This document shows, piece after piece, positions 1 to 8,567 of a DNA stretch of 64,000 bases. The notes beneath the pieces were generated by a model. That model worked only from the letters and a program-made list of their open reading frames with translations, ran no database searches and was not told where the DNA came from. Source of the stretch: Kitasatospora sp. NBC_01266 (GTDB lineage Bacteria > Actinomycetota > Actinomycetes > Streptomycetales > Streptomycetaceae); contig NZ_CP108458.1 of NCBI RefSeq assembly GCF_036242395.1, positions 6,448,001 to 6,512,000 of the forward strand. The letters are read 5' to 3'. The position numbers and the translations under genes are program-made. Each line of letters begins with the position of its first letter. The first letter of the stretch is position 1.

Positions 1-2
1 CC

Positions 3-1073
3 GTGCTGCTGTTCGGGGTTTCGGCCTCGGCCGGGGCCGCCGCCGACGAACCGTTCCTCGGGCCGTTGAACACGGTCACGACGGTGGCCTCGACCGTCCC
101 CGCCAACGGGGACCAGAACCCGTACGGCACCGCGGTGGTGCGGCACAGCGTCGGTGAGCTGCGCCGGGGCAGCGTGTTGGTCAGCAACTTCAACAACGCG
201 CAGAATCACCAGGGCACCGGCAGCACCCTGGTCCAGGTGAGCCCGGACGGCGCCGTCAGCCTGTTCGCGCAGATCGACCCGGCGCACCTTCCCGGGCCGT
301 GCCCCGGCGGCATCGGGCTCACGACGGCACTGTCGATCCTGCCGGACGGCTGGGTGGTGGTCGGCAGCCTGCCCACCTCGGACGGTACCTCGGCCACCGC
401 GCAGGCCGGCTGCCTGCTGGTGCTGGACAGCCACGGCACCGTACGCGAGACGATCGCGGGCGACGGCATCAACGGTCCGTGGGACATGACCGCCCGCAGT
501 TCCGGTGACCGGACCGAGCTGTTCGTGACGAACGTGCTCAACGGGACGGTCGCCGGCGGCGGTTCGGAGGTGGATCGGGGCACCGTGCTGCGGATCACGC
601 TGGACCGGCACGGTGACGAGCCGCCGCGGCGGGTGGCGACCACGGTGATCGGCTCGGGCTTCGGCCAGCAGACGGATCCGGCCGCCCTGGTGATCGGTCC
701 CACCGGCGTCGGGCTCGACGACGAGGGCACGCTCTTCGTGGCCGACACCCTCGGCAACCGGATCACCGCGATCCCGGACGCGGTCAAGCGTGACACCGAC
801 GCCGGCACCGGACGGGTCGTCAGCTCCGGCGGCAACCTCAACGGCCCGCTCGGGCTGGCCGTCTCGCCCTGCGGCACGATCCTCACGGCGAACTCCGGGG
901 ACGGCAACCTCGTGGAGACCACTGCGGGCGGTGACCAGGTGGCGGTCCGCCAGCTCGACTCCAGCGGCACGCCGCCCGGCGCCGGTGCGCTGTTCGGGCT
1001 CGCGGTGAGCCTCGACGCGGACGCGGTGTACTTCGTCGACGACGCGACCAACCAGCTGGACGTCCTGCACTGA
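3..1073 (+). CDS. Secreted NHL/SMP-30-like beta-propeller protein (5' end truncated by window edge)
   Basis: The visible product is 356 residues. The first codons (LLFGVSASAGAAADEP) look like the hydrophobic core and Ala-x-Ala cleavage site of a Sec signal peptide whose beginning lies left of the window, so the GTG at position 3 is probably not the true start. The rest shows repeated propeller blades typical of NHL/SMP-30 proteins, for example GVGLDDEGTLFVADTLGNR and GPLGLAVSPCGTILTANSGD. Such proteins are usually extracellular binding or lactonase-like folds; no catalytic metal site can be assigned here, so the function is unknown. A strong hairpin terminator follows at 1131-1167, so it is transcribed separately from the next gene. 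Confidence 0.7.
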   Translation: MLLFGVSASAGAAADEPFLGPLNTVTTVASTVPANGDQNPYGTAVVRHSVGELRRGSVLVSNFNNAQNHQGTGSTLVQVSPDGAVSLFAQIDPAHLPGPCPGGIGLTTALSILPDGWVVVGSLPTSDGTSATAQAGCLLVLDSHGTVRETIAGDGINGPWDMTARSSGDRTELFVTNVLNGTVAGGGSEVDRGTVLRITLDRHGDEPPRRVATTVIGSGFGQQTDPAALVIGPTGVGLDDEGTLFVADTLGNRITAIPDAVKRDTDAGTGRVVSSGGNLNGPLGLAVSPCGTILTANSGDGNLVETTAGGDQVAVRQLDSSGTPPGAGALFGLAVSLDADAVYFVDDATNQLDVLH

Positions 1074-1130
1074 TCGGATCACCGCGGCGGTGACAGCGCA
1101 GTACGCCAAGTGGGTGAGGCTGTTGCCCTG

Positions 1131-1167
1131 CCTGGCCCGCTCGACCCGCCGGGTCGAGCGGGCCAGG
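1131..1167 (+). terminator. Perfect 17-bp hairpin terminator
   Basis: Arms 1131-1147 and 1151-1167 are perfectly complementary around a 3-nt GCC loop. The hairpin lies 58 nt after the stop of the propeller gene and before the lipoprotein gene. There is no clear U-tract, which is usual for terminators of high-GC actinobacteria. Confidence 0.75.
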
Positions 1168-1229
1168 TGGTGGGCGTGGGTGCCGACGCGGACACTGGCC
1201 GTATGCCCCTCGCGTGAAAGTAGTCCCTG

Positions 1230-1817
1230 ATGAAGCCTGTTCTCTCAGCAGTTGCGGGTGCTGCCGCCCTGGCGGCCCTGGTGGCCGGCTGTTCCAGCAG
1301 CTCCAGTTCCAGCTCCAAGTCCACGTCGAGTTCCGCGTCCGCGCCTTCGGTAAGCGCAACGGCCGCACCGGCCAGTGGGGTTGCCACCCTGAAGACCGCC
1401 AACTCGCCCGACGGGCAGATCCTGGTCGACGGATCCGGCCGGACGCTCTACCTCTTCGAGTCGGACACCGGCTCGACCTCGACCTGCAACGGTTCGTGCG
1501 CGGCCGCGTGGCCGCCGCTCCTCACGACCGGAGCGCCGAACTCCAGCGGGGTCACCGCGTCCCTGGTCGGCACGAGCACGAGGGCGGACCACACGACCCA
1601 GGTCACCTACAAGGGCCACCCGCTGTACCTCTTCGCCGACGACGCCAAGGCCGGGGACGTCAACGGTCAGGGCGCCACGGCGTTCGGCGGGAAGTGGTAC
1701 GTGGTCAGCCCCAGCGGTGCGGCGATCACCAGCACGGGCACCCCCACGGCCACCAGCACGGCCACCACTCCTGCGGCCACGCCGAGCAGCACGTCAGGCG
1801 GTGGCGGCGGCTACTGA
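1230..1817 (+). CDS. Lipoprotein with two 'secreted repeat' (Lipoprotein_15, PF03640-type) units
   Basis: A 195-residue predicted lipoprotein. Residues 1-21 form a lipoprotein signal with lipobox LVAGC (Cys21), followed by a Ser-rich linker. The core has two copies of the short repeat seen in COG4315-type proteins: VDGSGRTLYLFESDT with CNGSCAAAWPP, and YKGHPLYLFADDAKAGDVNGQG with FGGKWYVVSPSG. A Thr/Ala/Ser-rich tail ends in Gly-Gly-Gly-Gly-Gly-Tyr. The family is anchored on the outer face of the membrane; its biochemical role is not known. It is convergent with the ArsR regulator, and the two reading frames overlap at their 3' ends (1794-1817). Confidence 0.85.
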   Translation: MKPVLSAVAGAAALAALVAGCSSSSSSSSKSTSSSASAPSVSATAAPASGVATLKTANSPDGQILVDGSGRTLYLFESDTGSTSTCNGSCAAAWPPLLTTGAPNSSGVTASLVGTSTRADHTTQVTYKGHPLYLFADDAKAGDVNGQGATAFGGKWYVVSPSGAAITSTGTPTATSTATTPAATPSSTSGGGGGY

Positions 1818-2180
1818 ACTGTCGGGCAGTCCCAGTCGCAGGTGCTCGACGTGGTGGACGGCCTGGTCGAGGAGTTCGGCGACGTGGTGGTCGTAGAGCG
1901 CGTAGACGATCGAGCGCCCGTGCCGTTCGCCGACCACCAGGCCGAGGTTGCGCAGCAGCCGCAGCTGGTGCGAGCAGGCGGACTGCTCCATGCCGACCGC
2001 GTCGGCCAACTCGGTGGCCGGCAGCGCGCCCTCGCGCAGCCGGGCCAGGATCAGCAGCCGAGAGGGGGCGGCCAGGGCTTGCAGGGTCGCGGCGACCTTG
2101 GCCGCGTTGGACGCGTCCAGCGGGGAGCGCGGGACGGTGCTCTCGGCTGCGCTGGCGACTCCATGGCCCATGGCGACCAT
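1794..2180 (-). CDS. ArsR/SmtB-family metal-responsive repressor
   Basis: A 128-residue winged-helix regulator starting at ATG 2180 (an in-frame ATG at 2171 is the alternative). The core LQALAAPSRLLILARLREG...LADAVGMEQSACSHQLRLLRNLGLV is the classic ArsR DNA-binding domain. The tail YDHHVAELLDQAVHHVEHL is rich in Asp, His and Glu, like the alpha-5 metal site of SmtB/CzrA/NmtR-type sensors. It is divergent from a P1B-4 metal ATPase, with only 88 nt between the two starts. By family precedent it would repress both genes until Co, Zn, Ni or Fe binds; which metal it senses is inference. Confidence 0.88.
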   Translation of the reverse strand: MVAMGHGVASAAESTVPRSPLDASNAAKVAATLQALAAPSRLLILARLREGALPATELADAVGMEQSACSHQLRLLRNLGLVVGERHGRSIVYALYDHHVAELLDQAVHHVEHLRLGLPDSSVAAATA

Positions 2181-2195
2181 CCTACAGCTGATGCT

Positions 2196-2216
2196 TGAAG
2201 AACTGTTCATATGTTC
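2196..2216. promoter_or_regulatory. Candidate ArsR operator between the divergent arsR and metal ATPase genes
   Basis: This is an A/T-rich patch in otherwise GC-rich DNA. It holds the perfect short inverted repeat GAACTGTTC (2200-2208), overlapped by GAAC-N9-GTTC (2200-2216). SmtB-type regulators bind AT-rich palindromes containing TGAAC/GTTCA half-sites in divergent promoters, so position and sequence both fit. Binding is inferred. Confidence 0.45.
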
Positions 2217-2268
2217 CTGTATGGTGGATGGGTCGCCCCGCCCTGCCTGCGCGAAGGAACAGCAAGCC

Positions 2269-4257
2269 ATGTCCACGACCCTCACCGAGCGCCCGGCCGC
2301 CGCCGCGGCCCCGCGCGGCGCGGTTGCTCCCACGCGTCGGACGCGTGTCTTCGCGCTGGCCGAGGCCCGCTGGGCCGCCGCAGCCACCGTCGCGTTCCTG
2401 ATCGCCCTGCCGCTGCAGCTGACCGGCGCGCCCGCCTGGGCCTGGGTGCCGATGTACGCGATCGCCTACGTCACCGGCGGCTGGGAGCCCGGCTGGGCCG
2501 GGTTGCAGGCGCTGCGCGAGAAGACCCTCGACGTCGACCTGCTGATGATCGTGGCCGCGATCGGCGCGGCCTCGATCGGGCAGGTGATGGACGGCGCGCT
2601 GCTGATCGTCATCTTCGCCACCTCCGGCGCGCTGGAGGCACTGGCCACCGCCCGCACCCAGGACTCGGTGCGCGGCCTGCTCGACCTCGCCCCCACCACC
2701 GCCACCCGCCTGCTGGACGGTGGCGACGAGGAGAGCGTCGCCACCGAGAGCCTGGTCGTGGGCGACACCATCCTGGTCCGCCCCGGCGAGCGCGTCGGCG
2801 CCGACGGCCGGGTGCTGGACGGCGCCGGCGACGTCGACCAGGCCACCATCACCGGCGAGCCGCTGCCCGTGGCCAAGCAGGCCGGCGACGAGGTCTTCGC
2901 CGGCACCCTCAACGGCACCGGCGCCCTGCGGGTCAGGGTCGAGCGCGACGCCTGCGACTCGGTCATCGCCCGGATCGTCGCCATGGTCGAGGAAGCCTCC
3001 GAGACCAAGGCCCCCACGCAGCTCTTCATCGAGAAGGTCGAGCAGCGCTACTCGCTGGGCATGGTCGCCGCCACCCTCGCCGTCTTCCTGATCCCGCTGG
3101 CGTTCGGCGCCGCCGTGACCGGCTCGCTGCTGCGGGCGATGACCTTCATGATCGTCGCCTCCCCGTGCGCCGTCGTGCTGGCCACCATGCCCCCGCTGCT
3201 CTCCGCGATCGCCAACGCCGGACGGCACGGCGTGCTGGTGAAGTCCGCGGTGGTGATGGAGCGCCTCGGGCAGGTCGACGCCGTCGCGCTGGACAAGACC
3301 GGCACGCTGACCGAGGGCACCCCCCGGGTCACCGACATCCGCCCCCTGGCGGGCTCCGGCCTGTCCGAGGCGGAGCTGCTGACGCTGGCCGCCGGCGCCG
3401 AGCACCCCAGCGAGCACCCGCTGGCCCGCGCCGTCGTCGGCGCCGCCCGCGAACGGGGCCTCGACATCCCGACGGTCCTGGACTTCGTCTCCACCCCCGG
3501 CATCGGCGTGACCGCCACCGTCGCGGGTGACGCCATCGCCGTCGGCGCCCCGGCCCGACTGCTCAACGGCCGCGAGGGCGCGCTGTCCGCCAAGGCCACG
3601 GCCGTCGCCGAGGAACTGGAGAACGGCGGGCGCACCGCCGTCCTGGTCGAACGCGACGGCACCCCCGTCGGCGTGCTGGGCATCGCCGACCGGCTGCGCC
3701 CGGACGCCGCCGCCACCGTCAGCGCCCTGGCGAGGCTGACCGGCTCCACGCTGATGCTGGTCACCGGCGACAACCCGCGCGCCGCGGCCCGCCTCGCGGG
3801 CGAGGTCGGCATCACCGATGTCCGCGCCGGCCTGCTGCCGCAGGACAAGGTCGCCGCCGTCCAGGAGCAGGAGAAGGCCGGGCGCAAGGTGCTGGTGATC
3901 GGCGACGGCGTGAACGACGCCCCGGCGCTGGCCGCCGCCCACACCGGCATCGCGATGGGCCGGGCCGGCTCCGACCTCGCGCTGGAGACGGCGGACGCGG
4001 TCATCGTTCGCGACGAACTCGCCACTGTCCCCACGGTGGTGGCCCTGTCCCGGCGGGCCCGCGCGTTCGTGGTGCAGAACCTGGTGATCGCCGCGGTGTT
4101 CATCTCCGGCCTGGTCATCTGGGACCTGGCCGGCCATCTCCCGCTGCCCCTCGGTGTCCTCGGGCACGAGGGCTCGACCGTCATCGTCGGCCTCAACGGC
4201 CTGCGGCTGCTGCGCGAGAGCGCGTGGCAGCGAGCCGGCGCGGAAGGCGCGAAGTGA
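2269..4257 (+). CDS. P1B-4-type heavy-metal-transporting P-type ATPase (CoaT/CtpD-like)
   Basis: A 662-residue membrane pump that exports a transition metal at the cost of ATP. The start is ATG 2269 with GAAGGA upstream; longer frames run through the divergent promoter. Hallmarks are the SPC metal motif in a transmembrane helix (residues 298-300), phosphorylation site DKTGT (342-346), the HP motif in SEHPL, TGDNP (about 499) and GDGVND (545-550). The last helices carry HEGST (633-637). SPC plus HEG(S/G)T without an N-terminal CxxC domain is the signature of P1B-4 pumps, linked to cobalt, iron, manganese or zinc efflux rather than copper. It is divergent from an ArsR repressor and is followed by a long hairpin. 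Confidence 0.92.
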   Translation: MSTTLTERPAAAAAPRGAVAPTRRTRVFALAEARWAAAATVAFLIALPLQLTGAPAWAWVPMYAIAYVTGGWEPGWAGLQALREKTLDVDLLMIVAAIGAASIGQVMDGALLIVIFATSGALEALATARTQDSVRGLLDLAPTTATRLLDGGDEESVATESLVVGDTILVRPGERVGADGRVLDGAGDVDQATITGEPLPVAKQAGDEVFAGTLNGTGALRVRVERDACDSVIARIVAMVEEASETKAPTQLFIEKVEQRYSLGMVAATLAVFLIPLAFGAAVTGSLLRAMTFMIVASPCAVVLATMPPLLSAIANAGRHGVLVKSAVVMERLGQVDAVALDKTGTLTEGTPRVTDIRPLAGSGLSEAELLTLAAGAEHPSEHPLARAVVGAARERGLDIPTVLDFVSTPGIGVTATVAGDAIAVGAPARLLNGREGALSAKATAVAEELENGGRTAVLVERDGTPVGVLGIADRLRPDAAATVSALARLTGSTLMLVTGDNPRAAARLAGEVGITDVRAGLLPQDKVAAVQEQEKAGRKVLVIGDGVNDAPALAAAHTGIAMGRAGSDLALETADAVIVRDELATVPTVVALSRRARAFVVQNLVIAAVFISGLVIWDLAGHLPLPLGVLGHEGSTVIVGLNGLRLLRESAWQRAGAEGAK

Positions 4258-4272
4258 GCGGGCGCAGCCGCT

Positions 4273-4331
4273 AGGGGCTGTCGTCAAACCCCCTTCTGCT
4301 CGGCGACGAAGGGGGTTTGACGACAGCCCCT
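4273..4331 (+). terminator. Perfect 24-bp inverted repeat, probable terminator of the metal ATPase
   Basis: Arms 4273-4296 and 4308-4331 match perfectly over 24 bp around an 11-nt loop. It lies 15 nt after the ATPase stop. The arms are less GC-biased than surrounding DNA (AAACCCCC and GGGGGTTT inside). Such long perfect symmetry could also be a miniature inverted-repeat element or an IS end-pair remnant, but no flanking target duplication is evident. Confidence 0.7.
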
Positions 4332-4439
4332 GGCGGACCCGGCCGCCGGGCCGGCTCGAGGTGTGCGAGGGTCAGGAGCCATTGCCCGCACCGTCCGTGC
4401 TGCTCGAGTCGTACGGCGGAGAAGACCAGGAGCCGTTCC

Positions 4440-4976
4440 ATGTCCGATGAGATCACGCTGCGCCCCGTGACCGCCGACGATCTCGACCTGTTCGAGCGCG
4501 AGTTCGGCGGACCGCAGGGGGTCGGCCCGTACCAGTGGTTCGGCTTCGGCTCACCGGCCGGCCTGCGCCGCCGCTTCGCGGAGACCGGCCTGCTCGGTTC
4601 GGACGGCGGGGTGCTCTCGGTCGCCGAGGCGGGCGTGACGGTGGGCCGGGTCGAGTGGTTCCCCGGCAGTTGGGGGCGGCCCGACACGTCCGCCTGCTGG
4701 TCCCTGGCGATCGGCCTGGTGCCCGCCGCGCACGGCCGGGGCATCGGCACCCGGGCCCAGCGGCTGCTGGCCGAGTACCTCTTCGACCACTCCAGGGCCG
4801 AACGGCTCCAGGCCTGGACGGACTGCGCCAACCTGGCCGAGCAGCGCGCGCTGGAGAAGGCGGGCTTCGTCCGGGAGGGCGTGCTGCGCTCCGCCCAGTG
4901 GCGCGCCGGACGTTGGCACGACCAGGTTGTTTTCTCGCTGCTGCGCAGTGAGCGATCGGGGGGTGAACCACAGTGA
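4440..4976 (+). CDS. GNAT-family N-acetyltransferase (RimJ/RimL-like)
   Basis: A 178-residue acetyltransferase starting at ATG 4440 with AGGAG about 7 nt upstream. The N-terminus TLRPVTADDLDLFEREFGGP and the acetyl-CoA loop GLVPAAHGRGIGTRAQRLLAEYLFD (Q/R-x-x-G-x-G/A type) are characteristic. The C-terminal strand NLAEQRALEKAGFVREGVLRSAQWRAGRWHDQVVFSLLR is typical of RimJ/RimL-like members that acetylate protein N-termini or small amines. The substrate is not predictable. It stands alone after the terminator at 4273-4331. Confidence 0.85.
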   Translation: MSDEITLRPVTADDLDLFEREFGGPQGVGPYQWFGFGSPAGLRRRFAETGLLGSDGGVLSVAEAGVTVGRVEWFPGSWGRPDTSACWSLAIGLVPAAHGRGIGTRAQRLLAEYLFDHSRAERLQAWTDCANLAEQRALEKAGFVREGVLRSAQWRAGRWHDQVVFSLLRSERSGGEPQ

Positions 4977-5010
4977 GCACGACGGCGTTACGGTGCGGCT
5001 TGCCTCCGGG

Positions 5011-5448
5011 TCATTGCCCGGCGGCCGGCCCCCGGTCCGCGTCGGACGGGTCACTGAAGGCAGCCCTCAGGCGATCCTCCTGCTGCACCGAAAGGTCCGA
5101 GCGCATCAACTCCATGGCGTGTCCCTCGAACGCCTTCGCCACGGTGTCGATTTCGGCGTCGGTGCTCAGCAGCACAAGTGCCGAGGTCCCCAGCGTCATG
5201 TCACCTTTCACCGACTCGATCATCGAGCTGTCGATGCCGGCCTTGCTCAGCTTCTTGGCGAACGAGGAGGCCCTGCTGCCCTCGTCGGTCACGTGTTCCT
5301 GCACCTGGGGCCCCGCCGCGTACTGCGGCCAGCGGATCACGGCGACATCACGCACATCGATGAGATCCTGACCATCCAGCTGCTTGACCCTGAGGACTGC
5401 GTCATCGGCTCCTTCGGTACCACTGAACCGCCATGCCGTCGTTGACAT
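5011..5448 (-). CDS. DUF1269 (COG4803-type) protein
   Basis: A 145-residue protein starting at ATG 5448 with GGAAGGAG upstream. The pattern AVLRVKQLDGQDLIDVRDVAVIRWP, then a glycine-poor middle, then GTSALVLLSTDAEIDTVAKAFEGH is that of DUF1269 proteins. The family usually carries a glycine-zipper-like hydrophobic stretch; here it is short, so the protein may be soluble. The C-terminus (LSVQQEDRLRAAFSDP) matches the family end. Function is unknown. It is convergent with the GNAT gene (34-nt gap). Confidence 0.7.
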   Translation of the reverse strand: MSTTAWRFSGTEGADDAVLRVKQLDGQDLIDVRDVAVIRWPQYAAGPQVQEHVTDEGSRASSFAKKLSKAGIDSSMIESVKGDMTLGTSALVLLSTDAEIDTVAKAFEGHAMELMRSDLSVQQEDRLRAAFSDPSDADRGPAAGQ

Positions 5449-5642
5449 GGAGCCGCTCCTTCCGCCGGGCCGGATGGTTCCGGCCGTGCTCTTGGCCAGT
5501 GCGAGTGACCGCAGCAGCCGGCTGACCCAGGCGGCTGGTGGCCATGTCCGGTTCTCCGCGGGGCTGTCGGTGCCGGTCGTCCCAGGCGCTGCCCCCGCCC
5601 GTCCAGGCTAACCCGCCATGTCGGGCGTTTCACCTGAGGCTG

Positions 5643-6501
5643 TCACGGCCGGAGCCGGTGCCCGCGCCCACGGCTGCGGTGGCAGGAGGGGCAGCACCGG
5701 GTGGCACTGCGGCGTGACGGGGTGTTCGGGGCGGGGGGAAGTTGGGCTTCGGCGACGGTGATGAGGGCGTCGGTGCGGGAGATGACGGTGGTGTACTGCA
5801 CGTCGGCACGGGTGTAGCCGCCTTGGGCGGTCTCTCGCATGAAGTCGGATCCGGCGGTGAAGTCGACCGCTGCGGGCAGCGTGGCACCGAGCAGCGCGGA
5901 ACCGGCGGGCACCGCGCTGATCAGCGGGAGCAGACCGTAGGCGTGGACTCCCCGGCTGGCGGGTTCGAGGCCGACCATGCGGTGGACCTTGGTATCGCCG
6001 CCCAGCCGGTTGATGTAGTAAAGCGGAAGTAGGCCGCCCTGGGAGTGGCCGACCAGGTCCGCGGTCCGGGCTCCGGTGGCGGCCAGCACGGTGTCGACGA
6101 AGCCGGCCAGCTGCCTCGCCGAGGTGCGCATCGGCCCGGTCTGCTGGATCGGACTACCGGGCGTGCCACCGTAGTTGAACACGTAGACGCAGTACCCGTC
6201 GGCGGCGAGCCGGGGTGCGAGCCGGGACCGGTTCGCATCGCTGTCCTCGACGGTGCCGTTGACCAGGACCACCGGTCGCGGACGGGCCGGCGTCAACCGG
6301 CAGGCCGCGTCGTTGACGCCCTGCGGGAGCGCGGCGGGATGACGCAGCGAATACGCGAACGCACTCAGCCAGTTGTCCTGGACCGGCCCGTAGGAGGGCC
6401 CGCCGACCTGCGTGGCGCCCGCTGCCGCAGCTGCCCGGGAGGCGACCAGGGACAGGTCCTAGGCCGGCACGCACGAGGAGGTGTCTGCGGTACGTCATCA
6501 C
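5643..6501 (-). pseudogene. Decayed secreted triacylglycerol lipase (Lipase_2/EstA-like)
   Basis: The alpha/beta-hydrolase core is clear in one frame (codons below about 6462): GGPSYGPVQDNWLSAFAYSL, RPVVLVNGTVEDSDANRSRLAPRL, nucleophile elbow GHSQGG, and MVGLEPASRGVHAYGL. In that frame a TAG stop lies immediately upstream of DLSLVASRAAAAAGATQVGG, while the signal-peptide start (ATGACGTACCGCAGACAC, starts at 6501 or 6498) is in another frame, so the secretion signal is separated by a frameshift. At the other end the frame reads through TDALITVAEAQLPPAPNT into a basic tail, and the family's closing segment with the catalytic His is missing. I call it a pseudogene with two lesions; a sequencing error could explain the first but not the C-terminal loss. 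Confidence 0.7.
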
Positions 6502-6615
6502 GGCTCCGGCTGCGCGAACTGATCACTGGTTGAATCCAGCTCGTTGCCAAGAGTGGCGACAGTTGCGCCCGGGCACGGCGAACGTGCCCGGGCGCGGGGG
6601 AGTGTGCGGCTGGAC

Positions 6616-6996
6616 TCAGAAGCTGAGCAGGCCGATGGCGTGGCCGTCGTGGTCCACCACCGGCCACGCGTCCAGACCGCGGGAGCGCATGGCGGCGGCC
6701 GCTGTGCTGGCGGGCAGGTCGGCGGTGGCGAACGGGGCGCGGTCGAGGACGATGTCGCGCACCGCGGTGCGCTCGGTGTACCAGGACCGGGCCTGGAACG
6801 GCGCGAGGTGCAGGCGGGTCAGCAACCCGGCGCAGCGGCCGTCGTCGTCACGGACCAGGACGTGGTCCGCGCCGGAGCTCTGCAGGATGTCCATCGCCGT
6901 GTCGACCATGACATCGTCGCTGATCTGCAGCTCTGGGCGTTTCATGAGGTCGCCGACCGTGGCGGTGGGCACGGGGCGTTCGAGGGTGATGGTCAT
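6616..6996 (-). CDS. Two-CBS-domain protein
   Basis: A 126-residue protein starting at ATG 6996 with GAAGGAG upstream. Two CBS units are visible: VGDLMKRPELQISDDVMVDTAMDILQSSGADHVLVRDDDGRCAGLLT, and VRDIVLDRAPFATADLPASTAAAAMRSRGLDAWPVVDHDGHAIGLLS. Stand-alone CBS pairs bind adenosyl nucleotides and act as energy or redox sensors; the partner here is unknown. It lies just downstream of the DEAD-box helicase gene on the same strand's far side (56 nt separate the coding regions) and could be cotranscribed with it. Confidence 0.85.
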   Translation of the reverse strand: MTITLERPVPTATVGDLMKRPELQISDDVMVDTAMDILQSSGADHVLVRDDDGRCAGLLTRLHLAPFQARSWYTERTAVRDIVLDRAPFATADLPASTAAAAMRSRGLDAWPVVDHDGHAIGLLSF

Positions 6997-7052
6997 GGAC
7001 GGACTCCTTCGCGTCTCTGTTGCCGGTATCGGCGGTGATCAGGGCGTCGGAA

Positions 7053-8567
7053 CTAGGCGGCGAGTGCGACGCGCCTGGGCGCCGCGCGGCGGGAGCCGTT
7101 GGCGGTCTGCGGGTTGCGGCCGGCGTGGGCGGGACGGCCGCGGCGCTTACGGCTCGCGGACGCGCTGCGGCGGGGCCGTTCGACGACGGGGTCGGCGATC
7201 ACGACGGGGATACCGGTGGGGACGCGGGCGCCGGTGATCCGCGCGAGTTCCTCGTCGGTGGAGTGGACCCGGGCGGAGGCGGGGGTGATGCCGGCGGCGG
7301 CCGTCAGGCGGGTCATCTCGCGGCGCTGATTGGGCAGCACCAGGGTGACGACGGTGCCGGACTCGCCGGCTCGGGCGGTGCGCCCGCCCCGGTGCAGGTA
7401 GTCCTTGTGGTCGGCCGGCGGGTCCAGGTTGACGACCAGGTCGAGACCGTCGACGTGGATGCCCCGGGCGGCGACGTTGGTGGCGATCAGCGCGGTCACC
7501 TGGCCGGTACGGAACTGCTCCAGCGTGCGGGTGCGCTGCGGCTGGGACTTGCCGCCGTGCAGCGCCGCCGCCTTCACCCCGTTCGCGAGCAGGTACTCCA
7601 CCAGGCGGTCCGCGCCGTGCTTGGTGTCGATGAACATGATCACCCCGCCCTCGCGGGAGGCGATGTGCGCGATCGCCGCGTCCTTGTCCCGGCTCTGGAC
7701 ATGCAGGACGTGGTGCGCCATGGTGCTCACCGTCGCGGCCGAGGGGTCCACCGAGTGGGTGACCGGGTCCTTGAGGAAACGGCGCACCAGCCGGTCGACG
7801 TTGCGGTCCAGGGTGGCGGAGAACAGCATCGTCTGGCCGCCCTCGGCGACCTGGTCGAGCAGCTCGGTCACCTGCGGCAGGAAGCCCATGTCCGCCATCT
7901 GGTCGGCCTCGTCCAGCACCGTGATGCCGACCCCGTCGAGCTGGCAGTCACCGCGCTGGATCAGGTCCTTGAGCCGCCCGGGCGTGGCCACCACGACCTC
8001 GGCTCCGCGGTTCAGCGCCTGCGCCTGGCGGCCGATCGACATCCCGCCCACCACGGTCGCCATCCGCAGCCGCACCGCGTGCGCGTAGGGCGTGAGCGCC
8101 TCGGTGACCTGCTGCGCCAGCTCGCGGGTGGGCACCAGCACCAGGGCCAGCGGCCGGCGCGGCTCGGCACGCTGCCCGGCGGTGCGGGCCAGCACGGCGA
8201 GACCGAACGCGATGGTCTTGCCCGAACCCGTACGCCCACGGCCCAGTACGTCACGGCCGGCCAGCGAGTTCGGCAGCGTCGCGGCCTGGATCGGGAAGGG
8301 TGCGGTGACGCCCTGGCGGGCCAGCACCGACAGCAGTGCCTTCGGCATGTCCAGCTCGTCGAACGACTCGACGGCCGGCAGCGCCGGAGTGGTGCTCACC
8401 GGCATCGCGAACTCGCCCTGCGGGAAGGAGCGCTGACGTCCCCCCTGGCCCGAGGACCGCCCGGCGCCCCCTGACGGGGCACGGTGGAAGGCGCTGCCGC
8501 CGGAGCGAGAGCCCGCGGTGGCGCGGGAGTTGGCGTTCTGGTACGAGGAGCGACTGGAGCGAGTCAT
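7053..8567 (-). CDS. DEAD-box ATP-dependent RNA helicase
   Basis: A 504-residue helicase. ATG 8567 is preferred because GAGGAAGG lies 8 nt upstream; an in-frame start 30 nt earlier exists. A basic Ser/Arg/Gly-rich N-terminus precedes the core. The core shows the Q-motif region (FDELDMPKALLSVLARQGVTAPFPIQ), Walker A GRTGSGKT, PTRELAQQ, ATPGRLKDL, the DEAD box in VLDEADQMADMGF, SAT, and C-terminal motifs ARGIHVDGLDLV and HRGGRTARAG. A Lys/Arg-rich tail follows. Such proteins unwind mRNA structure and are often cold-induced, which suits the cold-shock gene immediately upstream on the same strand. Confidence 0.93.
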   Translation of the reverse strand: MTRSSRSSYQNANSRATAGSRSGGSAFHRAPSGGAGRSSGQGGRQRSFPQGEFAMPVSTTPALPAVESFDELDMPKALLSVLARQGVTAPFPIQAATLPNSLAGRDVLGRGRTGSGKTIAFGLAVLARTAGQRAEPRRPLALVLVPTRELAQQVTEALTPYAHAVRLRMATVVGGMSIGRQAQALNRGAEVVVATPGRLKDLIQRGDCQLDGVGITVLDEADQMADMGFLPQVTELLDQVAEGGQTMLFSATLDRNVDRLVRRFLKDPVTHSVDPSAATVSTMAHHVLHVQSRDKDAAIAHIASREGGVIMFIDTKHGADRLVEYLLANGVKAAALHGGKSQPQRTRTLEQFRTGQVTALIATNVAARGIHVDGLDLVVNLDPPADHKDYLHRGGRTARAGESGTVVTLVLPNQRREMTRLTAAAGITPASARVHSTDEELARITGARVPTGIPVVIADPVVERPRRSASASRKRRGRPAHAGRNPQTANGSRRAAPRRVALAA

